Shown: one piece after another, positions 24,047-34,875 of the stretch
How positions within the stretch are numbered: the stretch's first letter is position 1
Layout: each line of letters begins with the position of its first letter
Assembly (NCBI GenBank): GCA_900660155.1
Contig: CABFPE010000120.1
Location: 1,344,069-1,408,068, forward strand
Direction of reading: 5' to 3'
Source of the DNA: Hofstenia miamia
Taxonomy: Eukaryota > Xenacoelomorpha > Acoela > Hofsteniidae
Length of the DNA stretch: 64,000 bases
The notes under the pieces: model-generated
The model's database searches: none
What the model was told of the DNA's origin: nothing
What the model saw: only the letters and a program-made list of their open reading frames with translations
Program-made: the position numbers and the translations under genes

Positions 24047-26848
24047 ATGAAAACAAAAAAGAAAAAAGAAATAATTGGTTTAGATGAAAATGGAAATTTT
24101 ATAAAGAGAATAAGCAGAGATGATAATGTAACACAGCAGTTATCCGATCTCTCCCTGACAACACATCCTACAAAGATAAGTTCTGGGCAGTACGAGAGTC
24201 ACACATCAAATCCAACATTGGATCTGAGCAGTACGGGACTCACACAGCAATTATCCGATCTCTCTCTGATAACACATCTTACAAAGCTAAGTACTTCTGA
24301 ACCAAATATTAATAACAATTTTTTGACCTTCATAAAACACCGTGTGCCCACCTTAAATAGAGTACCAAAAGGTTCTCGGAAATGCCTGGCTGAACTTTTC
24401 ATAAAATGCCTAAACGATATTTTGAAAACACCCGACTCTGAGGAACATTGGCAAAAGTTAATGTCTTTATCTAAGAAGGTACTGAAATTACCCGAGCGTT
24501 CCGGAAAAAATAAAGCAAATTTAACTAATATTTTGAATAAAAGAATAAAGAATTTCACCTTCTCTCTGGATGTTAATGAAACTTTAAACAAACATAAGCC
24601 AAAGAAATCAAAAAATATTTCGCAAAATCGACTGATTTCAAACAAAATTGAAAGTGGTGATATTAAAGGGGCTGTTCGTATTATTAGTAGTGATGATTCT
24701 GTTGCTGAGTGTAACATGGATGTTTACAACAAGCTCCTCAGTAAGCACCCTCAAAAAAATTCAGTTAGGGTTTTTAAAAATTTAGAAACTTCTGCAGAAA
24801 TAAATTTTGGGGCTGTTAAAAATTATATTAACTCTTTTCCTCCTGGTTCTGCAGGTGGCCCTGACGGCTTGAAGCCCCAAATTTTGAAAGATCTTATCCA
24901 CGAAAAAAATGGCGAAATAGCATCAATTTTGATACAAAAACTAACTGATTTTGTAAATATCATTCTTCATGGTAATGTGCCTGTTTGTGTGCGACCAGTG
25001 TTTTTTGGGGCTAATTTAACTGCTTTGAATAAAAAGGACGGAGGAGTTCGACCTATTGCCGTGGGAAACACTTTCAGACGGCTAGCGTCTAAATGTGCTG
25101 GCTTTTTAGTAAAAAATGAACGTATTGCAAGCTACAAGAATGTGCAACTTGGATATGGAGTGCCGAAAGGATGTGAATCAGCCGCCCATGCAGTTCGGAA
25201 TTACATAAACTCAATTGATGACGATAATTTTGTGCTTTTCAAAGTTGATTTCAAAAATGCTTTTAATTGTATTGACCGTGAAAAATTGCTGCTAACCATT
25301 TACGAAAAGTATCCTGCTATTTTTAATTATACTAACAACGCTTATGGACAAAACTCATACCTGTTTTTCGGTGATCAAATAATTTTATCTAGTGTAGGAG
25401 CTCAGCAAGGAGATCCTGAAGGTCCTCCTCTTTTTTCAGATATAATAAATCCTATTATACAAAATTTTTCTTGTGATTTAAACGTTTGGTACCTTGATGA
25501 CGGCAACTTTGCAGACAATTATCAGAAAGTCATTGCTACGTACAGTTATCTCAAAACGGAAGCGGAAAAAATTGGTCTATCTGTTAACCCTAGCAAGTGT
25601 GAAATTGTCTTTTTAGGTTCACCTGTTAATGGGAAAAAGAAAAAAATCATGCAAGAATTCTACGAAGTATGCCCTGGCGTAAGTGAAACCGAAATAAAGG
25701 ACTTAGTTATCCTTGGGGCACCAATTGGAGATAAGGCTGTTGAGAATTGTTTATCAGAGAAACTTAATACTTTCTCTAATATGGCTAAAAATTTGGAAAA
25801 AATTGACACACATTATGCTTTTTTTCTTTTAAAAAATTGTTTACATGTGCCTAAGATGAACTATTTTTTGAGGACTGCTCCTTGTTTTCTTAAAAAGGAA
25901 ATTTTAATTAAATTTGATCAATGTCTAATTGAATGTTTGAAAAAGACATGCAACATTGGGTTAAATTCTCTCGCCTCCATGCAAATACAGCTACCCGTAC
26001 GTCTTAGTGGAATGGGTATCCCCTCCGTTGTAAATATTGCCCCTTCAGCTTATTTAGCGTCTGTGACTGGATCTTTCAAACTAATAAGCAATATATTGCA
26101 TGGAAAGACATTTCCCGACATTTATTCTAATTCAGCCCTCTGTGCATGGCAAAACCAAGTGTCCTCCACTGTTTTACCCTGTGGCTCACCTTTTCAAAAG
26201 GATTGGCTGGAACCGGTACATGAAAAAATTTTCAGTGACATCATTTCCGGATGCAACGAATATAATAAAAAAAGATTAACCGCCTTTAAAGGCAAATTTC
26301 AAGGTTCCTGGTTGAATGCACTGCCATCAAAATCTCTGGGTTTAAAATGTACTGACGCTCAATTTAGAATTAGTTTTGCTCTACGTACGGGCTCTAAAAT
26401 TTGTGAAAAACATATTTGTTCATGTGAAACACCTGTTGATGAATTAGGTACCCATGGGTTATCTTGCAAGAAGAGTGCTGGCAGGTTTAGCCGACATAGT
26501 CACCTAAATGATTTTTTTAAACCCCCAATGGGTACTGCCGGCTACAATTCTGTTTTAGAGCCACCAGGTTTATGTCGAAGCGATGGGAAACGACCAGACG
26601 GAATGACCTTAATACCCTGGTCTCGCGGACAATCTCTCGTGTGGGACGTCACCGTTGTGGATTCACTGGCGCCTAGTCGCATTTGTCGGGACGTTAATCA
26701 TATCAAAGAGGCCGAGGAACGCAAAGCTGCAAAGTATACCGAAATATCCAATAGCGGCTACTTGTTCCAACCCCTTGCTTTCGATACTCAAGGAAATTGC
26801 GGACCTTCGACGAAAAGTTTTTTGAAAGATCTAGGAGATAACTTGTAA
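24047..26848 (+). CDS. R2/R4-type retrotransposon protein (RT plus restriction-like endonuclease)
   Basis: The 933-codon ORF encodes a non-LTR reverse transcriptase with a C-terminal restriction-like endonuclease, the enzyme set for target-primed reverse transcription of the element RNA. RT blocks are intact: GGPDGLKPQIL (block 0/1 region), DGGVRPIAVG, a first catalytic Asp in KVDFKNAFN (residue 401) and the YLDD box (residues 482-485). After the RT come a zinc-binding CCHC cluster (ICSC...GTHGLSC) and the endonuclease PD...D motif (RPDGM at 849-853, VWDVT with Asp 867). The N-terminus has no zinc finger or Myb motif of the R2 kind. It carries a 37-residue tandem duplication containing TQQLSDLSL (DNA units at 24131 and 24242). 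The start is the first ATG of the frame. No second ORF or AP endonuclease is seen, which excludes Jockey/CR1 types. The only damage visible is a late frameshift (next entry). Confidence 0.92.
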   Translation: MKTKKKKEIIGLDENGNFIKRISRDDNVTQQLSDLSLTTHPTKISSGQYESHTSNPTLDLSSTGLTQQLSDLSLITHLTKLSTSEPNINNNFLTFIKHRVPTLNRVPKGSRKCLAELFIKCLNDILKTPDSEEHWQKLMSLSKKVLKLPERSGKNKANLTNILNKRIKNFTFSLDVNETLNKHKPKKSKNISQNRLISNKIESGDIKGAVRIISSDDSVAECNMDVYNKLLSKHPQKNSVRVFKNLETSAEINFGAVKNYINSFPPGSAGGPDGLKPQILKDLIHEKNGEIASILIQKLTDFVNIILHGNVPVCVRPVFFGANLTALNKKDGGVRPIAVGNTFRRLASKCAGFLVKNERIASYKNVQLGYGVPKGCESAAHAVRNYINSIDDDNFVLFKVDFKNAFNCIDREKLLLTIYEKYPAIFNYTNNAYGQNSYLFFGDQIILSSVGAQQGDPEGPPLFSDIINPIIQNFSCDLNVWYLDDGNFADNYQKVIATYSYLKTEAEKIGLSVNPSKCEIVFLGSPVNGKKKKIMQEFYEVCPGVSETEIKDLVILGAPIGDKAVENCLSEKLNTFSNMAKNLEKIDTHYAFFLLKNCLHVPKMNYFLRTAPCFLKKEILIKFDQCLIECLKKTCNIGLNSLASMQIQLPVRLSGMGIPSVVNIAPSAYLASVTGSFKLISNILHGKTFPDIYSNSALCAWQNQVSSTVLPCGSPFQKDWLEPVHEKIFSDIISGCNEYNKKRLTAFKGKFQGSWLNALPSKSLGLKCTDAQFRISFALRTGSKICEKHICSCETPVDELGTHGLSCKKSAGRFSRHSHLNDFFKPPMGTAGYNSVLEPPGLCRSDGKRPDGMTLIPWSRGQSLVWDVTVVDSLAPSRICRDVNHIKEAEERKAAKYTEISNSGYLFQPLAFDTQGNCGPSTKSFLKDLGDNL

Positions 26849-26985
26849 ATATATCTGGCGATAAACGAGCAAAAGAATTTCTGTATCAATCAATAACATC
26901 GATAATTATTCAACATAATGCCGCTTGTGTACTAGGGACTTTAAATAAACAAGAACGCATGGACGAAATATTTACTTTGTTGTAA
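26849..26985 (+). pseudogene. frameshifted C-terminal end of the R2/R4-type protein
   Basis: Directly after the stop at 26846-26848 the -1 frame stays open to a TAA at 26983-26985 and reads SGDKRAKEFLYQ and HNAACVLGTLNK. Elements of this family usually end with a stretch of the form SGD.R...L.QR.S...QR.NA...GT, so this is the natural C-terminus displaced by one nucleotide. Either the copy is freshly inactivated or the base is a sequencing error. Confidence 0.75.
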
Positions 26986-27559
26986 TTTCTAGACAGGTTT
27001 ATGTCGAAGGTGTTGTCATTGCGACTTGTTCAGATTGTGCTAATCGACAATTGATCGCGGATAACATTCAATGGTTTTCTGATGAGAAAAGAAGTATAGA
27101 AGACATATTTGGCTAAAAAGGGGTTGCATATGTCGGTAGTTATTGTAGTAAATGATTGCCAATCACATTCGTTTCTAGCCTGAAGATGCTGTGATTTTAA
27201 ATCAAGTTTAAGATCGTTTTAATGTTGGCACTGTGGAATTAACTGATGAATTGGAAGTTGCCTCATATATTCCTGTAGAAAACAAAGCTTCTTGATATTG
27301 GTTTTAACATGCGCTTTTTTTGAAACTCATTTGTTCATTATTTGATGTTTGTTATTAAACGTTGATTAATAAATCGTTATTAAAATAATTAATTGCAATT
27401 AAATTCAATGTTAAACGAAAATAAGATGAGGAAAGATATTCTTGATTTAGCGATTTTACTTACAATTTGGAAAACTGATAAATCTTAAAATAGCGTCAAT
27501 AAATGTAAAAATTAAAAAATACATGCGATATATAAAAGAAAGTTTTCTTTTCAGCGTAC
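26986..27559. other. 3' flank of the retrotransposon, no gene seen
   Basis: It probably includes the element's 3' UTR, but no poly(A) or repeat tail marks an end. The 16-mer CAGGTTTATGTCGAAG occurs both here (about 26994) and inside the ORF (about 26567). Confidence 0.35.
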
Positions 27560-27960
27560 GGATATTATTGTCCACAGATGACCTTTAGTTTTAGAATTAA
27601 TTCCCGAAACTGTTTTAAGTTTTTAATGCATTTGATCTCTTGAGGGAATTCATTCCATTTTTTTATTGCAATATTTATTAATGAATGTTGTTTATTTATA
27701 GATTTATATTAGTCTTAGTAAATATTTTGTTCTTTCGTTGAATTTTTTAAAAATTTTGGAATATCTACGTTATATAAAGGTGGAATTAATTTCGCATTTT
27801 TACGAAACCTAGTGGCGATGTTTATGTGGATCAACCTTTTAGGACTTGGGATTTTGTAACAAATGTATTTTTCAAAGCACTTGAATTTTGTTTTACACAC
27901 ATTAATGCACTTAGCAATACGATCTATAAATGAAATAGTCAAAATTGTAGCTTTGTACTC
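27560..27960 (-). pseudogene. LINE 3' ORF fragment
   Basis: The minus strand encodes the C-terminal region of a LINE related to the one at 31.4 kb. Stretches such as PPLYNVDIPKFL and SLINIAIKKWNEFPQEIK correspond to PPYNSISFPNFF and SFINVAIRNWNRLPSEIK of the latter. It is interrupted by stops and truncated. Confidence 0.65.
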
Positions 27961-28204
27961 ATAAAATAATAAATTTAATAAATAAAAAACAGATAAATTA
28001 TAAAATTCATTTAATACTCAAAAATGAAAGTAAAACGAAATTTTGTATTTTACAATAACTTCCATTTACAATGTTAATGTATGCACTATAGACGTTTAAT
28101 TGACTCAAAGTTCAATGCTCACATGAATATAAGTGAGAAAACTAGCCATAGATATAAAAAGTATGGCACTATTAGTTAGGCAATTACCACCTTGTGGGAT
28201 AATT

Positions 28205-29036
28205 CAAATCAAAAGTTTTTAAAAGAATCTTTCAATATTAGCGGGCGAGCATAGGCCCGCACATCATAAATCTGATTCGTGGCTTCTGCCAAAGGACGTC
28301 TAGTTTACTCGATATCAAACAAGGTGTTCTTCAAATAACTGTCGGAGGTATATTTCTCTATAATAGTACATGCAACCAATGACATTTGTGTTTCTGCAAA
28401 TTACTTAAATGGTCTCGCCACTTATGCGGATGACAATACACCTCTTATTCATATTCCTGACAAGGTTGGTCGTGATGACAATGCAACGCAGATTCGCAAT
28501 GAATACAAAATTTAATCAAAAAATCGCTGTCAGCTACAAGTGTAAAGAGCTCATTATTAACGGAAGGAGGGAGGGAACGCCCAATTGTTAAACAGATAGA
28601 TTTTATTAAAAGAGCAGGCCAAATAAAGTTTCTGGGGTTCATGTTTGACGACAAACTTTCTTTTAAAGAGCAGATTGCAATATCAGTAAAAAAATGCTAT
28701 GCAATTAGTTATAAGCTTTTCCGCTGGAAAATCTCAATATCATCCTTTGAATTACTTATTACTAACAGCAGTCTACTATGCTATAAGTCACCCGAGACAC
28801 AGAAAAGCTGGGCCAGGGCGGTCAAGATGATATAGGTAGCGCAACATATTCCCTAATAGATTTTATTGCTCTATTCAATGCCATTGATACTTTTTGAAAT
28901 GAATGTCTATTAATTATTTAATTCAATGTTTATGCTTGTTTAAGTGATTTGTGCATATTTTTCTGTGATGGCGCTATTCAAATAAACTATCCAGTTATTT
29001 AATTGTAAACATTTATTTGAATAAAGAATATCTTAT
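28205..29036 (+). pseudogene. LINE fragment with RT core and 3' tail
   Basis: The plus strand shows NDICVSAN in one frame, then LATYADDNTPLI (the catalytic Y.DD box) and FLGFMFDDKLSFKEQI (RT block 7), split over frames by stops. It ends with GAATAAAGAATATCTTATCT at 29015-29034, nearly the same 3' end as the LINE at 31.3-33.6 kb on the other strand. So this is a 5'-truncated copy with its natural 3' end. Confidence 0.7.
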
Positions 29037-29368
29037 CTTAATATATCAAACATTAAAAGCCAAAAACATTTTCTGTGCTCATTATTCAGAGCTAGTTTCA
29101 TGTTTCTAAATCTCTATAACATCGAAATGTAAAATTGAAAAGCACAATTTGCTTGAATTGAAATATATTTAAAAAGGAAAAATTGCATTGCAAGTTTCAA
29201 AATTTAATCCATAAAGTCATTCACTGTTCAAAAATGAATTAAATATTTGAAAATAAAAAATTTGCATATTTACAAAAATATTAATATTACGATAAATTAA
29301 AGATTTACTAAGGCAATAGACAATATGAATTTTAAATAAATCTATAAGTAGATACAAGTGATGTATTA
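29037..29368. other. intergenic, 3' flank of the EEP gene
   Basis: Non-coding AT-rich DNA between the LINE end and the stop codon of the minus-strand EEP gene. It presumably contains that gene's 3' UTR. Confidence 0.4.
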
Positions 29369-30824
29369 TCATTGTTGATTACTTTCAATCAACATGGCAG
29401 CAATGACGGTTGAATGATCAGAGATATTTCGTGTATTTTCTCTCTTTGTCTTAATGACATCGTAATCTATAAATTGAAGATTTTTCCCAAACACATAGTC
29501 GATTAAATCCGTGGATGAATCATCAAAACCATTAAAGGTAGGAGTAAGGTTGTGGGAAACATCATGAGCACACGACATGTGTTTCTTCATAACAAGAACT
29601 TCTTCAGTGGATGGCCCAGCATTGAAGTCCCCACAAATCAAAGTAGGTCCGTTGAACGGAGACACAAGATCACATAGTCGGTTAGCGCTAAATACTCGTG
29701 CCTCAGCGCACATGTGATCTAAATGTGTGTTAACTAAATGCAGTTCAAAACCCTTGACTTTGTGTTTAAATAGACCGTGTGTATAAATTCTTGAACACAA
29801 GGCACCTGGGTATCTAGAGCCCATAACTTCAGGTGTTTCGGATAACCAACACGTTTCTTCCATTAATAACGAATACTGGTAGTTGTAAAAAATTGGGTTG
29901 TATTCACCACTGCAAAATAAAGTTGTTTTGAACTAGTCAATACCGTTATTTGATATTTTGCTACTAGTGAACTGTAGAACTAAGATATCGACAAATTCAG
30001 AGGCAACAATTTTAAAAATTAGATAAGGATCTACTACATAAATTTTCTTTAAATATTTTTCGAAATTCAATAATTGATAGGGCAGCACTTAAATAAGAAA
30101 ATCAGTTAGCAAATTAAAACAGGCAGCGTTGTATCCGGGCGATGGTTTAAAATTTAATTGCTACTGCAATTTAATGAACACCAATATGAGTTACAAATGA
30201 AACAATGAGCACTACAGAATTATTGACTTAATATGGTATGGAATCAAATAAATTTCATTGTATAAATAGCTTCAATTGGCAACCAATTCGTATTTAAATT
30301 ACTTTTTGAATAGATTAAAAAAGTAGAATTAGCGAAAACCAAAAATTTACAATGTAAATATTTTAAGAGTAAACTTTAAAAAACGCAATATACTCAATTT
30401 ATGAATTCTTAAAAAAATTTAGAAATAGGAAATGCTGTAAAATTCTACTAAAACAATGATTGTGCTATTGCTGTATTTGAACAATAGATCTCGTGCTATA
30501 TTTAGTTAAAAACAAGTATTAGTCATAAGATACGACCTGTTCACACCCAATTAACTTTATTTCGAAGTGGCATAGTAGGCTATTTTACCTTCCTTCCTTG
30601 CTTCTTTGCTTGCCAATGTAACAATATTCAGGTAAGGCTGCTTTCAGATCAGATAGTTGTTCACTAACAACTTCCTGAAAACAAAAGAAATCAATGTTAG
30701 AAGAAGCTAGTTTCTTAATGTATGATAAAAGATCTTCCTTTCTCAGAATCCAATGATCAACTTCATCGCGCTTATTCATATAACGAATGTTAAATGTTAC
30801 AACATTAAGACGTCTGTCTTCCAT
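29369..30824 (-). CDS. EEP-fold (endonuclease/exonuclease/phosphatase) protein, paralogue 1
   Basis: Two exons, 30824-30589 and 29909-29369, join at a phase-2 GT-AG intron (AG|GTAAAA ... TTGCAG|T) to give 258 residues. The product has the motifs of the DNase I/Mg-dependent EEP superfamily in order: TFNIRY (Asn 12), CFQEV (Glu 51), EYNPIFYN, WLSETPEV, VNTHLDH, CGDFNA, IDYVFG and the terminal SDHS. These residues bind metal and carry out hydrolysis of phosphodiester or phosphomonoester bonds, but the substrate cannot be told from sequence. There is no signal peptide or membrane segment, so it is probably intracellular. The start ATG gives an N-terminus directly before the first beta strand, as usual for compact EEP proteins. 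A paralogue of the same length lies 5 kb upstream. Confidence 0.88.
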
Positions 30825-31265
30825 CTAAAATAAAATAAAAATGTTTAAATTCACAGTATAGGTGAATGAGGGATGAATTTAAACAATTGATGTACTTAGA
30901 AAACACAGATGTGATACAACATAGATAAAATCTCTCATTCGGAAATTACTCCAAAAACTAGAGTTGGAACCTCAAAATGAATGTTTTTGAACAGTCGAAT
31001 TACATTTTGGATAATTCAAATAACCATGATTTTGGCAAGATGATTTTGTACTGTTTAGTTCAATGGTTTTCCTATAATGCATGATTTCAGAAAACCAAGA
31101 TATTATTTCTTTTGGGGCAATAACGTTTTCCAGTCAATAGCAATTTAAAATTTACAAATCATAAAAAATTTTTGAGCAAGATGAAGGACAGTCACGGGCT
31201 GTGCTCCATTTTCAGCAACACAGATTTGATTTTTGACATAATTGCAATGGCTCCATTAACAACAT
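30825..31265. other. intergenic, 5' flank of EEP paralogue 1
   Basis: Non-coding; presumably holds the promoter of the minus-strand gene, but I see no clear element. Confidence 0.35.
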
Positions 31266-33640
31266 GATAAGATAAGATAAGATAAGATAAGATATTCTTT
31301 ATTCAGATAATATTTTCAATTACAAACTGGTTATTATCTGAATAGCGTCAAGAATGATAACAAATAACTATATTTACAAAAAAAATAGGACTACAAAATC
31401 TGTTCTGTTCAGGCTATGGAAATTAATTGCGCGTTATTGTATAATCTTTATTGTAAAATTTGAATCCTAACCATGATTTACCCAAAATGAATTTTTCCTT
31501 CAACATAAATGCTTTTAATTTTCTTTTAAACGTAATTGCACTCTTAATCATTTTAATTTCACTTGGTAATCGATTCCAATTGCGAATTGCAACATTAATA
31601 AAAGACTGTTGCTTGATTTTTTTACGAAATTTAATGCTAGTATAATGATTAGTTCTTATATTGCGCTTATGAAAAAAGTTTGGAAATGATATTGAATTAT
31701 AAGGAGGTAATTGATTTGTTATTTTAAAAAACTTTATCAAAATATTAAAAATAAAGAGTTGATTTGGAAACAGCAAAGATGACAAAATGTAATTTCTTGT
31801 TTTGGAGCAGTTTTTCTGACAAACATTCAATGCCCATTTTAATTGTATTGTAAGTTTTTTTACTAATGATTCATTTAAGCTTGAAAAAAGTGTATTTGCA
31901 TAATTAAGACGACTCATTACTATAGCATGAAATAATTGAATCATAATGGCAGAGGGTAAATGTTCAGCTACGTGTGATAATGTTTTAATACTCATTGCCA
32001 TGCGTTTTAAAATTTCTTTTACTTGCTGCTTGTATGTTAATTTTGAGTCAATAGTTATACCAAGATATTTGAAGGATTCTTTAGGGGAGATTGAGGCGTT
32101 ATTAAAAGTAAGTGAAGAATTGGGTAGGAATACACTTTTCCCCTGAGGATTCAAGATGCAAAATTCAGTTTTTTCACTGTTGTTGTTTAATTTGTGCATG
32201 TTGAAATATTTACTCAATTTTTCACAATTTTGTTCTACATCATTTATTGCTTGATTTAAGGATGTATTTCCACTAAAAATGCANNNNNNNNNNNNNNNNN
32301 NNNNNNNNNNNNNNNNNNNNNNNNNNNNNNNNNNNNNNNNNNNNNNNNNNNNNNNNNNNNNNNNNNNNNNNNNNNNNNNNNNNNNNNNNNNNNNNNNNNN
32401 NNNNNNNNNNNNNNNNNNNNNNNNNNNNNNNNNNNNNNNNNNNNNNNNNNNNNNNNNNNNNNNNNNNNNNNNNNNNNNNNAGGCAGGCCACTGCAACAAA
32501 TTTGTCAGAGTCAAGAGATGATCGCCAATTTTCGGTAGCATACAAAAGAGCATCATCAGTTGAAAAATTCTTGCGGAAACCAAATTGTGTTTTTGACATT
32601 AATTGGTGTTTTGAAAGGTGGTCACTAATTTGATTATGTAAGAGACGTTCGAAAATTTTACTTATTGGCGAAGTAATTGAGATCGGCCTATAATTAATAG
32701 CTAAAGTTGCATCTTTCTTTTTGAAAACCGGAGTAATATATGCTTGTTTCAAACGATTTGGAAAATTGTTCTGTTTTAAGGATTCATTGAAGATGAAATT
32801 TAAAGGCTCAGCAATTATAGAGGCAGTTACTTTTAATATCCAGGAAGGAATTTTAGATGGACCACTAGATTTATTGGGTTTTAGTTTATTAATTGCTTTA
32901 ATCATTTCGTATGTAGTAGAAAAACGAAAAATGAATTCGGGTATTTTATTATTAATATTTGGTGATTGATATTTGATATAGGGTCCTTTAAATTTTCCCA
33001 AGTTAACAAATGTTTCGTTTAGTACATTAGTAATGTCAAAATCATTTGTAAATGAGTTCCCATCCGAGTCTCTAATCTCCTCAATGATTGTAGATTTAGA
33101 TTTTGCAGTGTTAGCAATCTCATGAATGAGTTTCCATTTGGACTTTTGGTTTGGTAAAATTTTGAATTCATTTTTAATATATTTATTAAAAGATTTACGA
33201 TTTTCAATATTTGATAAATTTCTTGCTTTTTTATAAGCTAAGAAATTTTCGCTAGATTTTGTCAATAAGAAATTTTTAAAAGCATTTTTCTTTTCAATAA
33301 TCAATTTTTTGGATAAATCAGTTAACCAAGGTTTAGATTTGTTATATTTAGAGGCACAATTTTTAAAATTTTTGTTAATTAAGATCTTTTCTGGACAGAA
33401 AATATTAAGGTGTTTTTCAAAGATTGAAATGAAATTTTCCATCATAGAATTAGTATCTTGTGCATAATACACTTCATGCCAATGTTCAAAAGTCAGCGAT
33501 AATTTTAGTTTTTCAACATTATGATTATTTTTTTCCCGAATTGTGGTCCATTTCCTAACTATTGAATTTACTGGTTTCGTTGTTATAAAGCTAATGGAAG
33601 TAATGCAATGATTGATTTGAAATTGTTTTCCATTTTACAT
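31266..33640 (-). mobile_element. 5'-truncated LINE with (TTATC)n tail
   Basis: On the minus strand an RT ORF runs from about 33640 to the gap at 32480 and resumes after it to a stop at 31423. Motifs include KPNKSSGPSKIPSWIL, INYRPISITSPISKIFERLL, KTQFGFRKNFSTDDAL, and after the gap FKYLGITIDSKLTYKQQV. The catalytic F/YADD block must lie within the gap. No AP endonuclease domain is present, so the 5' end is missing. The 3' end is GAATAAAGAATATC followed by five TTATC units (plus-strand 31266-31295 as GATAA). Apart from the gap the frame is remarkably open, so the insertion is rather young. Confidence 0.85.
32284..32480. other. assembly gap (197 N)
   Basis: Undetermined bases inside the LINE reverse transcriptase. 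Confidence 0.99.
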
Positions 33641-34875
33641 TTCAAAAAAACAACTTTGAAATGGCATAATATGTATTTAAGAGATGAGAAGGAATGTATA
33701 GACATTGCCCCGCAAGCTCCTAACTTAGTTGTTAATATTTAACTGCTTGACGCTTTTCGCGGTTGTTAAATATCATATTATCCAGAAAAAAATGATTTAT
33801 AACACAACTTTCGTTTTTACCACTGTTGGTCACCATTACATAATGTATCAAACGATTCAAAAATATAAATTATTATTACTAGTATTATGATTATTACTAT
33901 AAAAAAAATTAATGACAAGTTATCTAATATTTTTAAAAATAAAATTAAATACAACAACCATTGTAATTGCCTGAAAGAAGACCAATTTACCTGGAGTTTT
34001 AAGAAATCCATTTAATGTGCATCAGAATATGCGATTAAAAATCCCAGGTTTTATTACAAAACATTAAAAGACAGAATAAAATTTAAGTGAATTTAAGTCA
34101 AGCACAAAACAACACAAATGTGATGATAAAAACGGGTGAACGTGATATCAAACTAGAAAATTAAATGCACTACGTACCTACAATAGCTACTAGACAAAGA
34201 AATCAAACATTTGGATGAGTCATTCATCAAAATATCAGTAATTGCAAACCATAAATTTTGTTATTTAATACAAATGTCATGCCTACATAAGAATTTTGAC
34301 CACTCTCGTGGCAAGTAAACTATGATGAGAATAAAATGATTTGGAGAGACTATTACAATTGTCGGCCTTTATCCAGACTTCTCCAACATATGCCATTTTC
34401 AAATCCAGGGTAAAGACTTCACTTTTTAGTTGTTTTTTTAATTAAACCACTGCGGGTTGAAACGTTCAGTTGCGGTGCGGTGCTGTTCTGTGCAATACAG
34501 TCTCAATTTTTCCGTCCTGTACTTGATATAGTGAAAAGCTTTAAACTTGTTTATTTACTATGCAATTTAAATAATTTAATAGTGTCTGTTTTATTGCAAT
34601 GAAGCTCCTGTTGGCACGGTGCAAGACTACCTCACAATCCTACTGAATGCCTAGGCTCACTAAAATGTAGAGCATAAGCACATCCGGAATTTGGAATTAT
34701 TATATAATTATCTAAAAATAGTATCCACTTAAAAGAGACAACAATGGAAATGCAGTTTTATAGGCCTAAGTGGAGACAACACACTAAATCGACGAAATTG
34801 AACCAGAACTAATAATAAATTATAATTAACTCTTAGAATGACATTATAAATATAAAATATAATCTCTTAAAATAT
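33641..34875. other. no gene seen
   Basis: Non-coding DNA between the LINE and EEP paralogue 2. It probably contains the 3' UTR of the latter near the right end. Confidence 0.35.

Noticed and set aside
24199..24717. Minus-strand ORF of 172 codons
   Set aside because: It is the antisense shadow of the R2/R4-type ORF and shows no domain.
32279..32583. Frames running through the N gap in the LINE
   Set aside because: The gap length is not necessarily real, so frame continuity across it is meaningless.
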